From Nocardia sp. (GTDB lineage Bacteria > Actinomycetota > Actinomycetes > Mycobacteriales > Mycobacteriaceae): a stretch of DNA of 7,029 nucleotides. The notes below the pieces were generated by a model. That model saw only the letters and a program-made list of their open reading frames with translations. It searched no databases and was not told the origin of the DNA. The stretch's first letter is position 1, and every line of letters starts with the position of its first letter. A program made the position numbers and the translations under genes. Shown here piece by piece: positions 1 through 5,265 of this stretch. The stretch covers positions 1 to 7,029 of the forward strand of contig JABFXT010000338.1 of assembly GCA_013361595.1 (NCBI GenBank), in the 5' to 3' direction.

Positions 1-714
1 AAGGTCCTCGGCGGGGTCACCGAGACAGACCTCGTCCCAGTCGACCACCCCGCTCAAGCGCGGGAGCCCGTCGATGTTCTCCCACACCACGGTCTCGGGG
101 CCGAGGTCACCCTGCACCACCGCCGCAGTGAGGTGAGGAAGGGATTCGATGGCGGCGAGTTCCTGGTCGGCACGCCGACGCCCACCGGCGGACATGAGCT
201 CGAAAAGCTCGGCGCGGACATCGGCCGCGAACCGCGGCCACCGGTCTTCCAGAGCAGGTAGGGCCGCCCGTACCCTATCGTCGCTGCCGGCTCTGGCCAG
301 ATCGGCCAGCAGTCCGACGTACTGGCCTGCGACCACATCGGCCACTTGCGGGTCGTCGAGTGCCTCAGCGGCCAACGGAGCTCCAGGAACACGGCTCAAC
401 ACCAGGAACGGCTGCTCACTGATGCCGTCCGCACCGCCTTCCTCCAGCGGAACCGGCACACGGAAACCCAGGTCGAATCCGGCCATGACACGCAAAACAG
501 CCGCTCGCCGCGGCAGCCGGACCGCCGCGGCCTCGGTGCGAGGCAGACACACGACCCGATCCGGTCCGACCACCACCAAATGGAACTGCCCCTCCTGGAC
601 AGTGAAATCCCCGCGTCCGGCATCCGGCATCAACTTGCTCAATACAGCCCGATGCGGTCCGATCACCGTCTCCACGACACAACCCACTCTCGCCACATTT
701 CGGTTCAGCTTCAC
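1..714 (-). CDS. APH-fold phosphotransferase-like protein (C-terminus beyond window)
   Basis: The minus strand stays open from position 759 to the window edge, and the first 238 codons from GTG 714 are visible. Residues ~33-80 read as the N-lobe of the aminoglycoside/choline kinase family: EGQFHLVVVGPDRVVCLPRT, then AAAVRLPRRAAVLRVMAGF. PFLVLSRVPGAPL is the hinge. The C-lobe ends with VVQGDLGPETVVW and GVVDWDEVCLGDPAEDL. The last is the typical metal-binding IDWD-type loop, and it is intact. The catalytic loop normally reads HGDxxxxN; here His is Gln and Asn is Thr, with the Asp kept, so phosphotransfer is uncertain. The family phosphorylates aminoglycosides, macrolides or small metabolites in the cytoplasm; the substrate cannot be read. 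The GTG at 714 is chosen because it overlaps the TGA of the preceding small ORF as GTGA. No Shine-Dalgarno is evident, and GTGs at 696, 687, 675 and 666 are alternatives. Confidence 0.85.
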   Translation of the reverse strand, partial: MKLNRNVARVGCVVETVIGPHRAVLSKLMPDAGRGDFTVQEGQFHLVVVGPDRVVCLPRTEAAAVRLPRRAAVLRVMAGFDLGFRVPVPLEEGGADGISEQPFLVLSRVPGAPLAAEALDDPQVADVVAGQYVGLLADLARAGSDDRVRAALPALEDRWPRFAADVRAELFELMSAGGRRRADQELAAIESLPHLTAAVVQGDLGPETVVWENIDGLPRLSGVVDWDEVCLGDPAEDL

Positions 715-818
715 ACGTTGATGACACGAATCGCAGTCACCAGCATTCCAGAGCTCAGATCACGGATCGCTTCGAGATCTTCCAGTCGCTGGAGCAGTGT
801 GGCATTCACAGCGCTCAC
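711..818 (-). CDS. 35-aa coupled small ORF, possible SnoaL-like N-terminal remnant
   Basis: A GTG at 818 begins one base after the monooxygenase stop (TGA-G-GTG). The frame runs 35 codons to a TGA at 711-713 that overlaps the kinase-like gene's GTG start as GTGA. This double coupling is what supports it as translated. A second in-frame GTG lies three codons in. The product is not Arg-rich like a spurious antisense frame: it contains LLQRLEDLEAIRDL, an amphipathic helix followed by a short hydrophobic stretch (MLVTAIRVINV). The helix resembles the first helix of SnoaL/NTF2-fold proteins, which commonly accompany aromatic monooxygenases, but nothing of the remaining ~100 residues of that fold follows. 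It may be a genuine micro-protein, a coupling leader for the kinase, or the stump of a deleted SnoaL-like gene. GC at third positions is lower than in its neighbours. Confidence 0.45.
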   Translation of the reverse strand: MSAVNATLLQRLEDLEAIRDLSSGMLVTAIRVINV

Positions 819-819
819 C

Positions 820-2412
820 TCAATTCTCGGTGGAGTCGGCGCGGGTGGCCGCGGCGAGGGAGGTCAGAACCCGGGTCAGTTCCTGGGCGGGATCATCCGG
901 GGCGACAGGGGCCCGCCAGGCGATGTAGCCGTCGGGCCGGATCAGTGTGGCGCCGGTGGAATCGAGGCCGTAGGCGTGCTCGAACGCCTCGTGGTCGTCG
1001 AACTCGACGTCGGTTCCGGCCTGCTGGAAATCGACTCCTATGCCCAGCTGCGTGGTCGCGTGGGCGGCTGCGGCGGCCCAACGCTCATCGGCGGAGAGCA
1101 GGACCCAGTCGCGTTCGATCAGATCGAGCGTGGAGCGCTTGTCGTCGCCGATGCGCACCCACTGGTGCGGGGCGCGGGTACCGGGCTGACCCGCCCACCG
1201 CTCGGGGGGTTGCGCGGGCGGCAAGGACGCGTCCGCACCCGACACCGCAGCCGAGCGGTACAGCTGCCCCAGCTCGATGGCCGAATCGTCGAGCACGGGG
1301 GTATCAGGGGTATCGACTTTCAAGAAGGCCTTGTAGTCGGCGCGAGCGAACAGTTGATCGTGACGCAGGTCTGCGGTCGGGCGGCGCTCGGCATCGTAGG
1401 TGTTCAGCAGCCGCGGGTCCGACTCGCCCGAGAGCACCGCGGCCAGCTTCCAAGCAAGATTGTGCACATCGTCGATGCCGGTGTTGGCGCCGTACCCGCC
1501 GCGGTTGGGCGGCAGTTGGTGCGCTGCGTCACCGGCGAGGAAGATTCGTCCCTGCGAAAAGCGGTCGGCGATCAGACCCGCCAGCTTCCACCGGCCGGTG
1601 GTGATGAGTTCGATGGGGATATCGGTACGGCCGATCGCGCGCTGCACCATTTCGATCTGCTGGACGGGGGTGCGTTCGACGTCATCGGAGAGCATCAGCA
1701 CCCACCGGCCATCGGAGTAGGTGGTCAAGAACGCCGTGAAGTCGGGCTGCTCGATCTCGAACTGGACCACGCCGCGCTGCAGGTAGTCGTCGAGAGGGGC
1801 CCGGAACAAGATGCTGCGCTGCACCGACAGTGGGCCGACGCCGTGACGCTCGATCCCCAGGTCGGTGCGCACTGGGCTGTCTGCGCCATCGGTGGCCACC
1901 ACATAGCGGGCACGCAAATCGTACTGGTGGCCGTCGTCACGGCGGCGCAGCGTCGCGGTGACGCCCTCGGCGTCCTGAGCCAGGTGCAGCAGTTCGGTGC
2001 CCAGACGTAAGTCGGCACCGCACTCGCGGGCTCGTTCACGCAGTAGCGGTTCGAGTTTGTCCTGGGTGATCGCGATCGCGTGGACCGGCGACTGGTCGGC
2101 GCCGTAGGAACCCTTGCCGCCGGGGCTCCAGGGATATTCCTCCAACCAGGTGCCGCTGAGGCTCTCCACCCGGGCGCGCCGCGGCGGTTTCATGCCTTGC
2201 AGTGAGGCGGGCACCTCGACGCCGGTCTGACGGAAGTGCTCGATGGTGCGGGTGGTGAAACCGATCGCCCGGGGGTGCGGCGAGCTGCCGTAGTGCTTGT
2301 CGACCACCACGACGGGCACGCCCTGCCAGGACAGGAAAACCGCCGCGGACAGTCCGACGAGGCTTCCGCCGACGATGAGGACCGGTGTCTGTTCGAGTTC
2401 GTTGACGCTCAT
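820..2412 (-). CDS. Class A FAD-dependent aromatic monooxygenase (TcmG/PheA-TfdB type)
   Basis: A 530-residue flavoprotein hydroxylase, expected to use NAD(P)H, FAD and O2 to hydroxylate an aromatic or polyketide-like substrate in the cytoplasm. Numbering is from the chosen start. Residues ~10-40 form the N-terminal Rossmann FAD site (VLIVGGSLVGLSAAVFL) ending at the acidic VVVVDK. ATDGADSPVR near 173-182 is the DG motif contacting FAD and NAD(P)H. GRIFLAGDAAHQLPP near 288-302 is the GD motif binding the FAD ribityl, followed by GGYGANTGIDDVHNLAWKL. The last ~110 residues form the thioredoxin-like tail of this group, with LIRPDGYIAWR and no redox CxxC. Length matches TcmG-like enzymes (about 530-540). 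ATG 2412 is preferred over ATG 2448 because GGAAGGG lies 9 bases upstream of it; 2448 has no such site and would add 12 poorly conserved residues. It is the first gene of the minus-strand operon and is divergent from tetR. Confidence 0.93.
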   Translation of the reverse strand: MSVNELEQTPVLIVGGSLVGLSAAVFLSWQGVPVVVVDKHYGSSPHPRAIGFTTRTIEHFRQTGVEVPASLQGMKPPRRARVESLSGTWLEEYPWSPGGKGSYGADQSPVHAIAITQDKLEPLLRERARECGADLRLGTELLHLAQDAEGVTATLRRRDDGHQYDLRARYVVATDGADSPVRTDLGIERHGVGPLSVQRSILFRAPLDDYLQRGVVQFEIEQPDFTAFLTTYSDGRWVLMLSDDVERTPVQQIEMVQRAIGRTDIPIELITTGRWKLAGLIADRFSQGRIFLAGDAAHQLPPNRGGYGANTGIDDVHNLAWKLAAVLSGESDPRLLNTYDAERRPTADLRHDQLFARADYKAFLKVDTPDTPVLDDSAIELGQLYRSAAVSGADASLPPAQPPERWAGQPGTRAPHQWVRIGDDKRSTLDLIERDWVLLSADERWAAAAAHATTQLGIGVDFQQAGTDVEFDDHEAFEHAYGLDSTGATLIRPDGYIAWRAPVAPDDPAQELTRVLTSLAAATRADSTEN

Positions 2413-2421
2413 TTCGATCAT

Positions 2422-2428
2422 CCCTTCC
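2422..2428 (-). promoter_or_regulatory. Shine-Dalgarno of the monooxygenase gene
   Basis: On the minus strand GGAAGGG sits 9 bases before ATG 2412. It lies inside the longer reading frame that could start at ATG 2448, and decides the start in favour of 2412. Confidence 0.6.
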
Positions 2429-2477
2429 GAGGTCTCGCTGGTACCCATTCAAGAAAACACAATCGACTAACAAATGC

Positions 2478-2503
2478 AAGTGACTTACATATCTAACTCA
2501 CTT
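2478..2503. promoter_or_regulatory. Putative TetR operator, 26-bp inverted repeat
   Basis: AAGTGACTTA and TAACTCACTT flank a 6-bp spacer (CATATC). The 10-bp arms are complementary at 9 of 10 positions. The repeat lies in the AT-rich gap between the divergent monooxygenase and tetR genes, 24 bp before the tetR ATG and 65 bp before the monooxygenase ATG. Size, symmetry and position are typical of a TetR-family operator controlling its own gene and the divergent target. The assignment to this TetR is inference from position. Confidence 0.65.
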
Positions 2504-2514
2504 TCGACTTCTGG

Positions 2515-2520
2515 TAACGT
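2515..2520 (+). promoter_or_regulatory. Possible -10 box of a leaderless tetR transcript
   Basis: TAACGT fits the loose actinobacterial TAnnnT -10 pattern. With 6 bases after it, transcription would start at the A of the tetR ATG, which fits the absence of a clear Shine-Dalgarno. No good -35 box is visible. The inverted repeat at 2478-2503 covers the region where a -35 would lie. Confidence 0.35.
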
Positions 2521-2526
2521 AGGCGC

Positions 2527-3111
2527 ATGCCTCCTGAACCACTCGGACGCCGCGCCCGCAGGAACTCCCAGACCCGCCGCGCCCTCGCGGACGCCGCCGA
2601 GCAGCTGTTTCTGGAGAAGGGCTACGACCAGGTCAGCGTGAAGGAGATCGCCGACGCGGTGGACATCTCGGTGCCGACGATGTTTCGCCACGTTCCCGAC
2701 GGCAAAGAGGCCATGATGTTCGACGACGGTGTCGAACGTCTCGAAAGCCTGCTGACCGCGGTCACCCAGCGGCCGGCCGGACAGTCACTGATGGCGGCGC
2801 TGCGCGAGTTCCTGCTGGGGCGGGGGCTGTTCCTCATCGATCCGAGCCCGGAGATCCGCCGTCGCACCGACCTGATCATGAGCACCCCCGCATTGCGCGA
2901 ATACTCGCGCCGATTGTGGATCCGGTGCGAGGCCCCCTTGGCTGCTGCGATCGCCGCCGAGTTGGGCAGGCCGCCCGAGGACATCACTGCCCGTGCTGTC
3001 GCGCGCTACGTCCTCGAGATTCCTCAATTCGTCGGCGGCGAGCCCGATCCCCGCGCCGCCCTGGATGCGATTTTCGCCTTGCTGGAACACGGCATGCACG
3101 GCATGACCTGA
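2527..3111 (+). CDS. TetR/AcrR-family transcriptional regulator
   Basis: A 194-residue protein of normal length for the family. Residues ~15-64 are the N-terminal DNA-binding domain: helix 1 (RRALADAAEQLFLEKGY), then SVKEIADAVDISVPTMFRHV, with the helix-turn-helix around residues 38-54, and GKEAMMFDD starting helix 4. The remaining ~125 residues are the helical ligand-binding and dimerisation domain, too divergent to name a ligand. It most likely acts as a repressor that dimerises on the inverted repeat just upstream and is released by a small molecule, possibly the monooxygenase substrate. The start at ATG 2527 gives the usual short Arg-rich extension before helix 1. It is divergent from the monooxygenase operon. 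TetR membership is firm; target and ligand are inferred. Confidence 0.92.
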   Translation: MPPEPLGRRARRNSQTRRALADAAEQLFLEKGYDQVSVKEIADAVDISVPTMFRHVPDGKEAMMFDDGVERLESLLTAVTQRPAGQSLMAALREFLLGRGLFLIDPSPEIRRRTDLIMSTPALREYSRRLWIRCEAPLAAAIAAELGRPPEDITARAVARYVLEIPQFVGGEPDPRAALDAIFALLEHGMHGMT

Positions 3112-3366
3112 CTTCGGCCACCATGAACACCCCATCCGGACATATGACCTGCCCCACCGTCCGCCGCAACGGTAGCGCTGCCATTGCGCCCGTCGCCTCG
3201 TGCGCCTTCAGCGGTCGTGGGCTCCGGCGGGTGATCCGACTGGGCCGCCAGGCCCTGGCACGCTTGCGTCAAACGCTCCGTCACACCGGCCTCGGCCCCC
3301 GGGGCCGGCGGAGCGGCACGGCGATCGGCCAGCGCCTCACACTCTCATCCGCTCAGTCACGGATTC
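3112..3366. other. Gene-free stretch after tetR
   Basis: I find no convincing gene here. A plus-strand frame from ATG 3123 to 3374 gives an Arg-rich product typical of spurious frames. A minus-strand frame from GTG 3284 runs back into the 3' end of tetR and matches nothing I recognise. There is a small GC-rich hairpin at 3293-3307 (CGGCCCC-C-GGGGCCG), but it has no T-tract and does not directly follow the tetR stop, so I do not call it a terminator. The stretch could be decayed sequence belonging to the broken gene to its right. Confidence 0.5.
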
Positions 3367-3412
3367 CGAATTAGATAATCGACAGACGTCACAGTTTCGA
3401 ATTCGATAATCG
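3367..3412. repeat. Two 15-bp direct repeats, 31 bp apart
   Basis: CGAATTAGATAATCG (3367-3381) and CGAATTCGATAATCG (3398-3412) match at 14 of 15 positions. Their 31-bp offset is about three helical turns, so both copies face the same side of the DNA. They make an AT-rich island in GC-rich surroundings. The second copy also contains the 10-bp palindrome TCGAATTCGA (3397-3406). Two in-phase copies overlapping a -10 box suggest protein-binding sites in a promoter. Confidence 0.6.
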
Positions 3413-3417
3413 TGGCG
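3405..3417 (+). promoter_or_regulatory. Probable leaderless promoter (-10 GATAAT)
   Basis: GATAAT at 3405-3410 is followed by six bases and then the GTG at 3417, so transcription would begin at the start codon. A -35-like TCGACA lies at 3379-3384, but the 20-bp spacing is long. The -10 is part of the second direct repeat, so a protein bound there would block it. As the downstream gene appears broken, the promoter may now fire an RNA antisense to the neighbouring SDR gene or be silent. Confidence 0.4.
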
Positions 3418-3470
3418 TGTCGAGGTCGGAGTTGTGCGACGCCGCCCGCTCCCCGTGCCCGGTCGGCGGC
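3417..3470 (+). pseudogene. Stump of an HxlR-family regulator gene (tentative)
   Basis: Reading from GTG 3417 gives MSRSELCDAARSPCPV. It resembles the start of HxlR-type winged-helix regulators, which often open with a short polar segment and then a Cys-Pro-(Val/Ile)-Ala-Arg motif before the first helix; the Cys is the redox sensor in several members. After CPV the similarity ends (GGG...). The frame continues only as the antisense of the SDR gene and ends at 3860 without any family motif. The preceding -10 box and in-phase direct repeats fit a self-regulated hxlR promoter. The likely event is a deletion or recombination joining codon ~16 to the SDR 3' flank. Only 16 residues support this, so chance resemblance is possible. 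Confidence 0.35.
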
Positions 3471-3473
3471 GGT

Positions 3474-4244
3474 TCAGACCATCCGAGCCGGGACCGCGGT
3501 GATCAGACCGCCGTCCACCAGCAGATCCTGCCCGTTCACGTAGGAAGCCTCGTCCGACGCCAGAAAGGCCACCGCCGCAGCGATATCCGCCGGCGAACCC
3601 AGCCGACCGACAGCGACCGACGATATCGCGGCAGCCTTCGCCTCCTCGGACACCTCGGCCCGATACGAGGGCGTATCGATATATCCGGGGCTGATCGAAT
3701 TCACCCGGATACGCCGCGGCGCGAGCTCCGCGGCCAGGGTCTGGGCGAGATTGCGTACCGCCGCTTTGGTCGCCGAATACAACGAAGCGGCCGGAACGCC
3801 TCGATGCACCGCCCACGACGAATTCACCACTATCGCACCGTGATCGGACACCAGCGGTAGCGCCTTCTGCACGGTGAAGAACACACCCTTGAGATTCGTG
3901 GCCACCACACGATCGAAATACTCCTCGGTGATCTCGGCGGCGGGGACGAAAGCGGCGGTCCCGGCATTGGCGAACACGATATCGAGACGACCGAAACGGG
4001 ACCGCACCGTCTCCATGAGGGCATCGAGATCGCCCGGGACGGCGACATCGCCGGACACGGTGACCAGCCGGTCGCCCGCGTCCAGATCCTGCGCGGCGGT
4101 GGCGAGTCCGGCGCGGTCGCGACCGGTGATGATCACCCGCGCTCCCTCGTCCAGCAGGCGGCGCGCGGTCGCCAGGCCCATACCGCTGCTACCGCCCGTG
4201 ACCAGGTCGAATCTACCGTCGAAACGAGAAGGAGTGCGTGACAT
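3474..4244 (-). CDS. SDR-family NADP(H)-type oxidoreductase
   Basis: A 256-residue classical short-chain dehydrogenase/reductase, close to the usual ~250. The cofactor motif TGGSSGMG is at 16-23. GRDR at 41-44 after strand 2 is basic, pointing to NADP(H). SGDV follows at 64-67 and ANAG at 92-95. The tetrad is complete: N117 (TNLKG), S143, Y156 and K160 (YSATK). NSISPGYIDTP (182-192) and the closing NGQDLLVDGG are typical of 3-oxoacyl-ACP-reductase-like SDRs that interconvert an alcohol and a ketone; the substrate is unknown. ATG 4244 is supported by GGAAAGG 7 bases upstream. The frame stays open further upstream to 4688, but that part crosses the promoter region and the opposite gene and has no SDR features. 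It is divergent from the second SDR, and its stop adjoins the HxlR-like stump. Confidence 0.93.
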   Translation of the reverse strand: MSRTPSRFDGRFDLVTGGSSGMGLATARRLLDEGARVIITGRDRAGLATAAQDLDAGDRLVTVSGDVAVPGDLDALMETVRSRFGRLDIVFANAGTAAFVPAAEITEEYFDRVVATNLKGVFFTVQKALPLVSDHGAIVVNSSWAVHRGVPAASLYSATKAAVRNLAQTLAAELAPRRIRVNSISPGYIDTPSYRAEVSEEAKAAAISSVAVGRLGSPADIAAAVAFLASDEASYVNGQDLLVDGGLITAVPARMV

Positions 4245-4269
4245 TACGGAACCTTTCCACAGAGCAATT

Positions 4270-4289
4270 GGTTCGATGAACATCGAACC
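4270..4289. promoter_or_regulatory. 20-bp palindrome upstream of minus-strand SDR (operator candidate)
   Basis: GGTTCGATG and CATCGAACC form a perfect 9-bp-arm inverted repeat around a 2-bp centre (AA). It begins 25 bp upstream of ATG 4244 and 12 bp from that gene's ribosome site, where a repressor would overlap the promoter or early transcript. A weaker dyad, GGAACATTCC (4295-4304), lies just beyond. The sequence is unrelated to the other two palindromes in this window, so a different regulator is expected. Confidence 0.6.
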
Positions 4290-4394
4290 GAATGGGAACA
4301 TTCCGCTATCCGGGCCGACAACCGCGCCCGCCGCGACATCGACGACTACCGGGGCGCATGCTGGTGAAATCCCACCACTGCTGCTAGACACCTG

Positions 4395-4400
4395 TATAGA
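4395..4400 (+). promoter_or_regulatory. Probable -10 box of the plus-strand SDR gene
   Basis: TATAGA, with a TG one base in front (TGTATAGA), resembles an extended -10 element. Transcription would begin about 4406-4408, inside the large palindrome. No -35 is recognisable at normal spacing, as is common for extended -10 promoters. Confidence 0.45.
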
Positions 4401-4440
4401 TGCTCGTCCGTGTAACTCGGCCGAGTAACACGGACGAGCA
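4401..4440. promoter_or_regulatory. 40-bp near-perfect palindrome at the SDR transcription start
   Basis: The left arm TGCTCGTCCGTGTAACTCGG is complementary to the right arm 4421-4440 (CCGAGTAACACGGACGAGCA) at 19 of 20 positions, with no spacer. It directly follows the TATAGA box and ends 4 bp before the GGAGGA ribosome site of the gene at 4458. This fits a repressor operator over the start site. At twice the usual TetR site length it could hold two dimers. Alternatively, if transcription starts upstream, the RNA would fold into a 19-bp hairpin beside the ribosome site. Confidence 0.75.
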
Positions 4441-4457
4441 CAACGGAGGAAACACCG

Positions 4458-5249
4458 ATGAGCACAGAAAACCCCGTATCGGTCGTCATCGGTGGCGCCT
4501 CCGGAATCGGCTGGGCCACCGCACAACTCATGGCCGAACGCGGCGACACCGTCGTCATCGCCGACCTCGACGGCGACGCCGCGAACACCCGCGCCGCCGA
4601 ACTCGGCCACCCGGCAAGCGGCCACCACGTCCAAGTCACCGACGAGACCGTCATGCACGCCCTCTTCGACACCGTCACCACACAACACGGCCCCATCGAC
4701 ACCGTCGTCGACTGCGCCGGAATCTCCCGGCCCGGCACCCTCGCCGACCTCACCCTCGACGACTGGAAAACCACCCTCGACGTATGCCTCACCGGCGCAT
4801 TCCTGACCGTGAAAGAGGCAGCACGCAGCCTGCGCGACGGCGGATCAGTGGTATTGGTCGCCTCACTCAACGGCCGTCAACCCGGCGTCGCCATGGGCGC
4901 GTACTGCTCGGCCAAAGCCGGCGTACTCATGCTCACCGAAGTCGCCGCCATGGAACTGGCACCCCGCGGCATCCGCGTCAACGCCGTCAACCCCGGATTC
5001 GTGCACACACCACTCACCCACGGCGCGACACTGGTCCCCGGACTCGTCGAGGAATACATCGAGAACACACCACTCGGACGCGCCGGAACACCCGCCGATA
5101 TCGCCCGGACAATCGGATTCCTCACCTCCCCCGCCGCTAGCTGGATGACCGGCGCCGCCATCGACCTCGACGGCGGCGCCCACACCAAACGCTATCCCGA
5201 CATCGTCGCGCGGATCGCGGATCTGACAGCCGGCACCGAAACATCGTGA
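4458..5249 (+). CDS. SDR-family NAD(H)-type oxidoreductase lacking the usual Asn
   Basis: A 263-residue classical SDR. IGGASGIG (11-18) is the dinucleotide site with Ile in place of the usual Thr. D36 (VVIADLD) after strand 2 predicts NAD(H). The NNAG motif is DCAG (85-88). S136, Y149 and K153 (YCSAK) are present with normal spacing. The Asn of the tetrad, usually in a vNLxG motif, is Cys110 (VCLTG), so proton relay may be altered. NAVNPGFVHTP (175-185) and the C-terminal IDLDGG are standard. The start is secure: GGAGGA at 4445-4450 precedes ATG 4458. Codons end almost exclusively in C or G. The gene is probably monocistronic under the 40-bp palindrome. The regulator gene on the other strand converges on it after 16 bp. 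It is likely an alcohol or hydroxy-acid dehydrogenase; the substrate is not readable. Confidence 0.93.
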   Translation: MSTENPVSVVIGGASGIGWATAQLMAERGDTVVIADLDGDAANTRAAELGHPASGHHVQVTDETVMHALFDTVTTQHGPIDTVVDCAGISRPGTLADLTLDDWKTTLDVCLTGAFLTVKEAARSLRDGGSVVLVASLNGRQPGVAMGAYCSAKAGVLMLTEVAAMELAPRGIRVNAVNPGFVHTPLTHGATLVPGLVEEYIENTPLGRAGTPADIARTIGFLTSPAASWMTGAAIDLDGGAHTKRYPDIVARIADLTAGTETS

Positions 5250-5265
5250 ACCACGAGAGCAGACG

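Noticed and set aside
346..2010. Long plus-strand open frame (554 codons) opposite the monooxygenase and kinase-like genes
   Set aside because: It is the antisense of clearly recognisable flavoprotein motifs and has no domain of its own; long shadow frames are expected at this GC content.
2413..2448. Longer monooxygenase start at ATG 2448
   Set aside because: No ribosome site precedes it, while GGAAGGG precedes ATG 2412, and the extra 12 residues are not part of the FAD fold. It cannot be fully excluded.
3024..3284. Minus-strand ORF of 86 codons from GTG 3284
   Set aside because: It overlaps the 3' end of tetR antisense, has no ribosome site and no recognisable motif.
3293..3307. GC-rich hairpin as a terminator
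   Set aside because: It has a one-base loop and no T-run, and lies ~180 bp past the tetR stop; such dyads are common in GC-rich DNA.
3270..3360. Two similar 15-mers (CAAACGCTCCGTCAC and CATCCGCTCAGTCAC) as a duplication
   Set aside because: They match at only 12 of 15 positions, with no similarity in their flanks.
4362..4377. Small inverted repeat TGGTG-N6-CACCA as a third operator
   Set aside because: Five-bp arms are within chance expectation; the neighbouring 40-bp palindrome is far stronger.
4245..4688. Upstream extension of the minus-strand SDR frame to 404 codons
   Set aside because: The extension crosses both palindromes and lies antisense to the other SDR. Classical SDRs start near residue 1 of the shorter form, which has a good ribosome site.
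4400..5140. Arg/His-rich plus-strand frame overlapping the SDR
   Set aside because: Its composition is typical of a +1 shadow of a C-ending-codon gene, and the SDR frame has all the family motifs.
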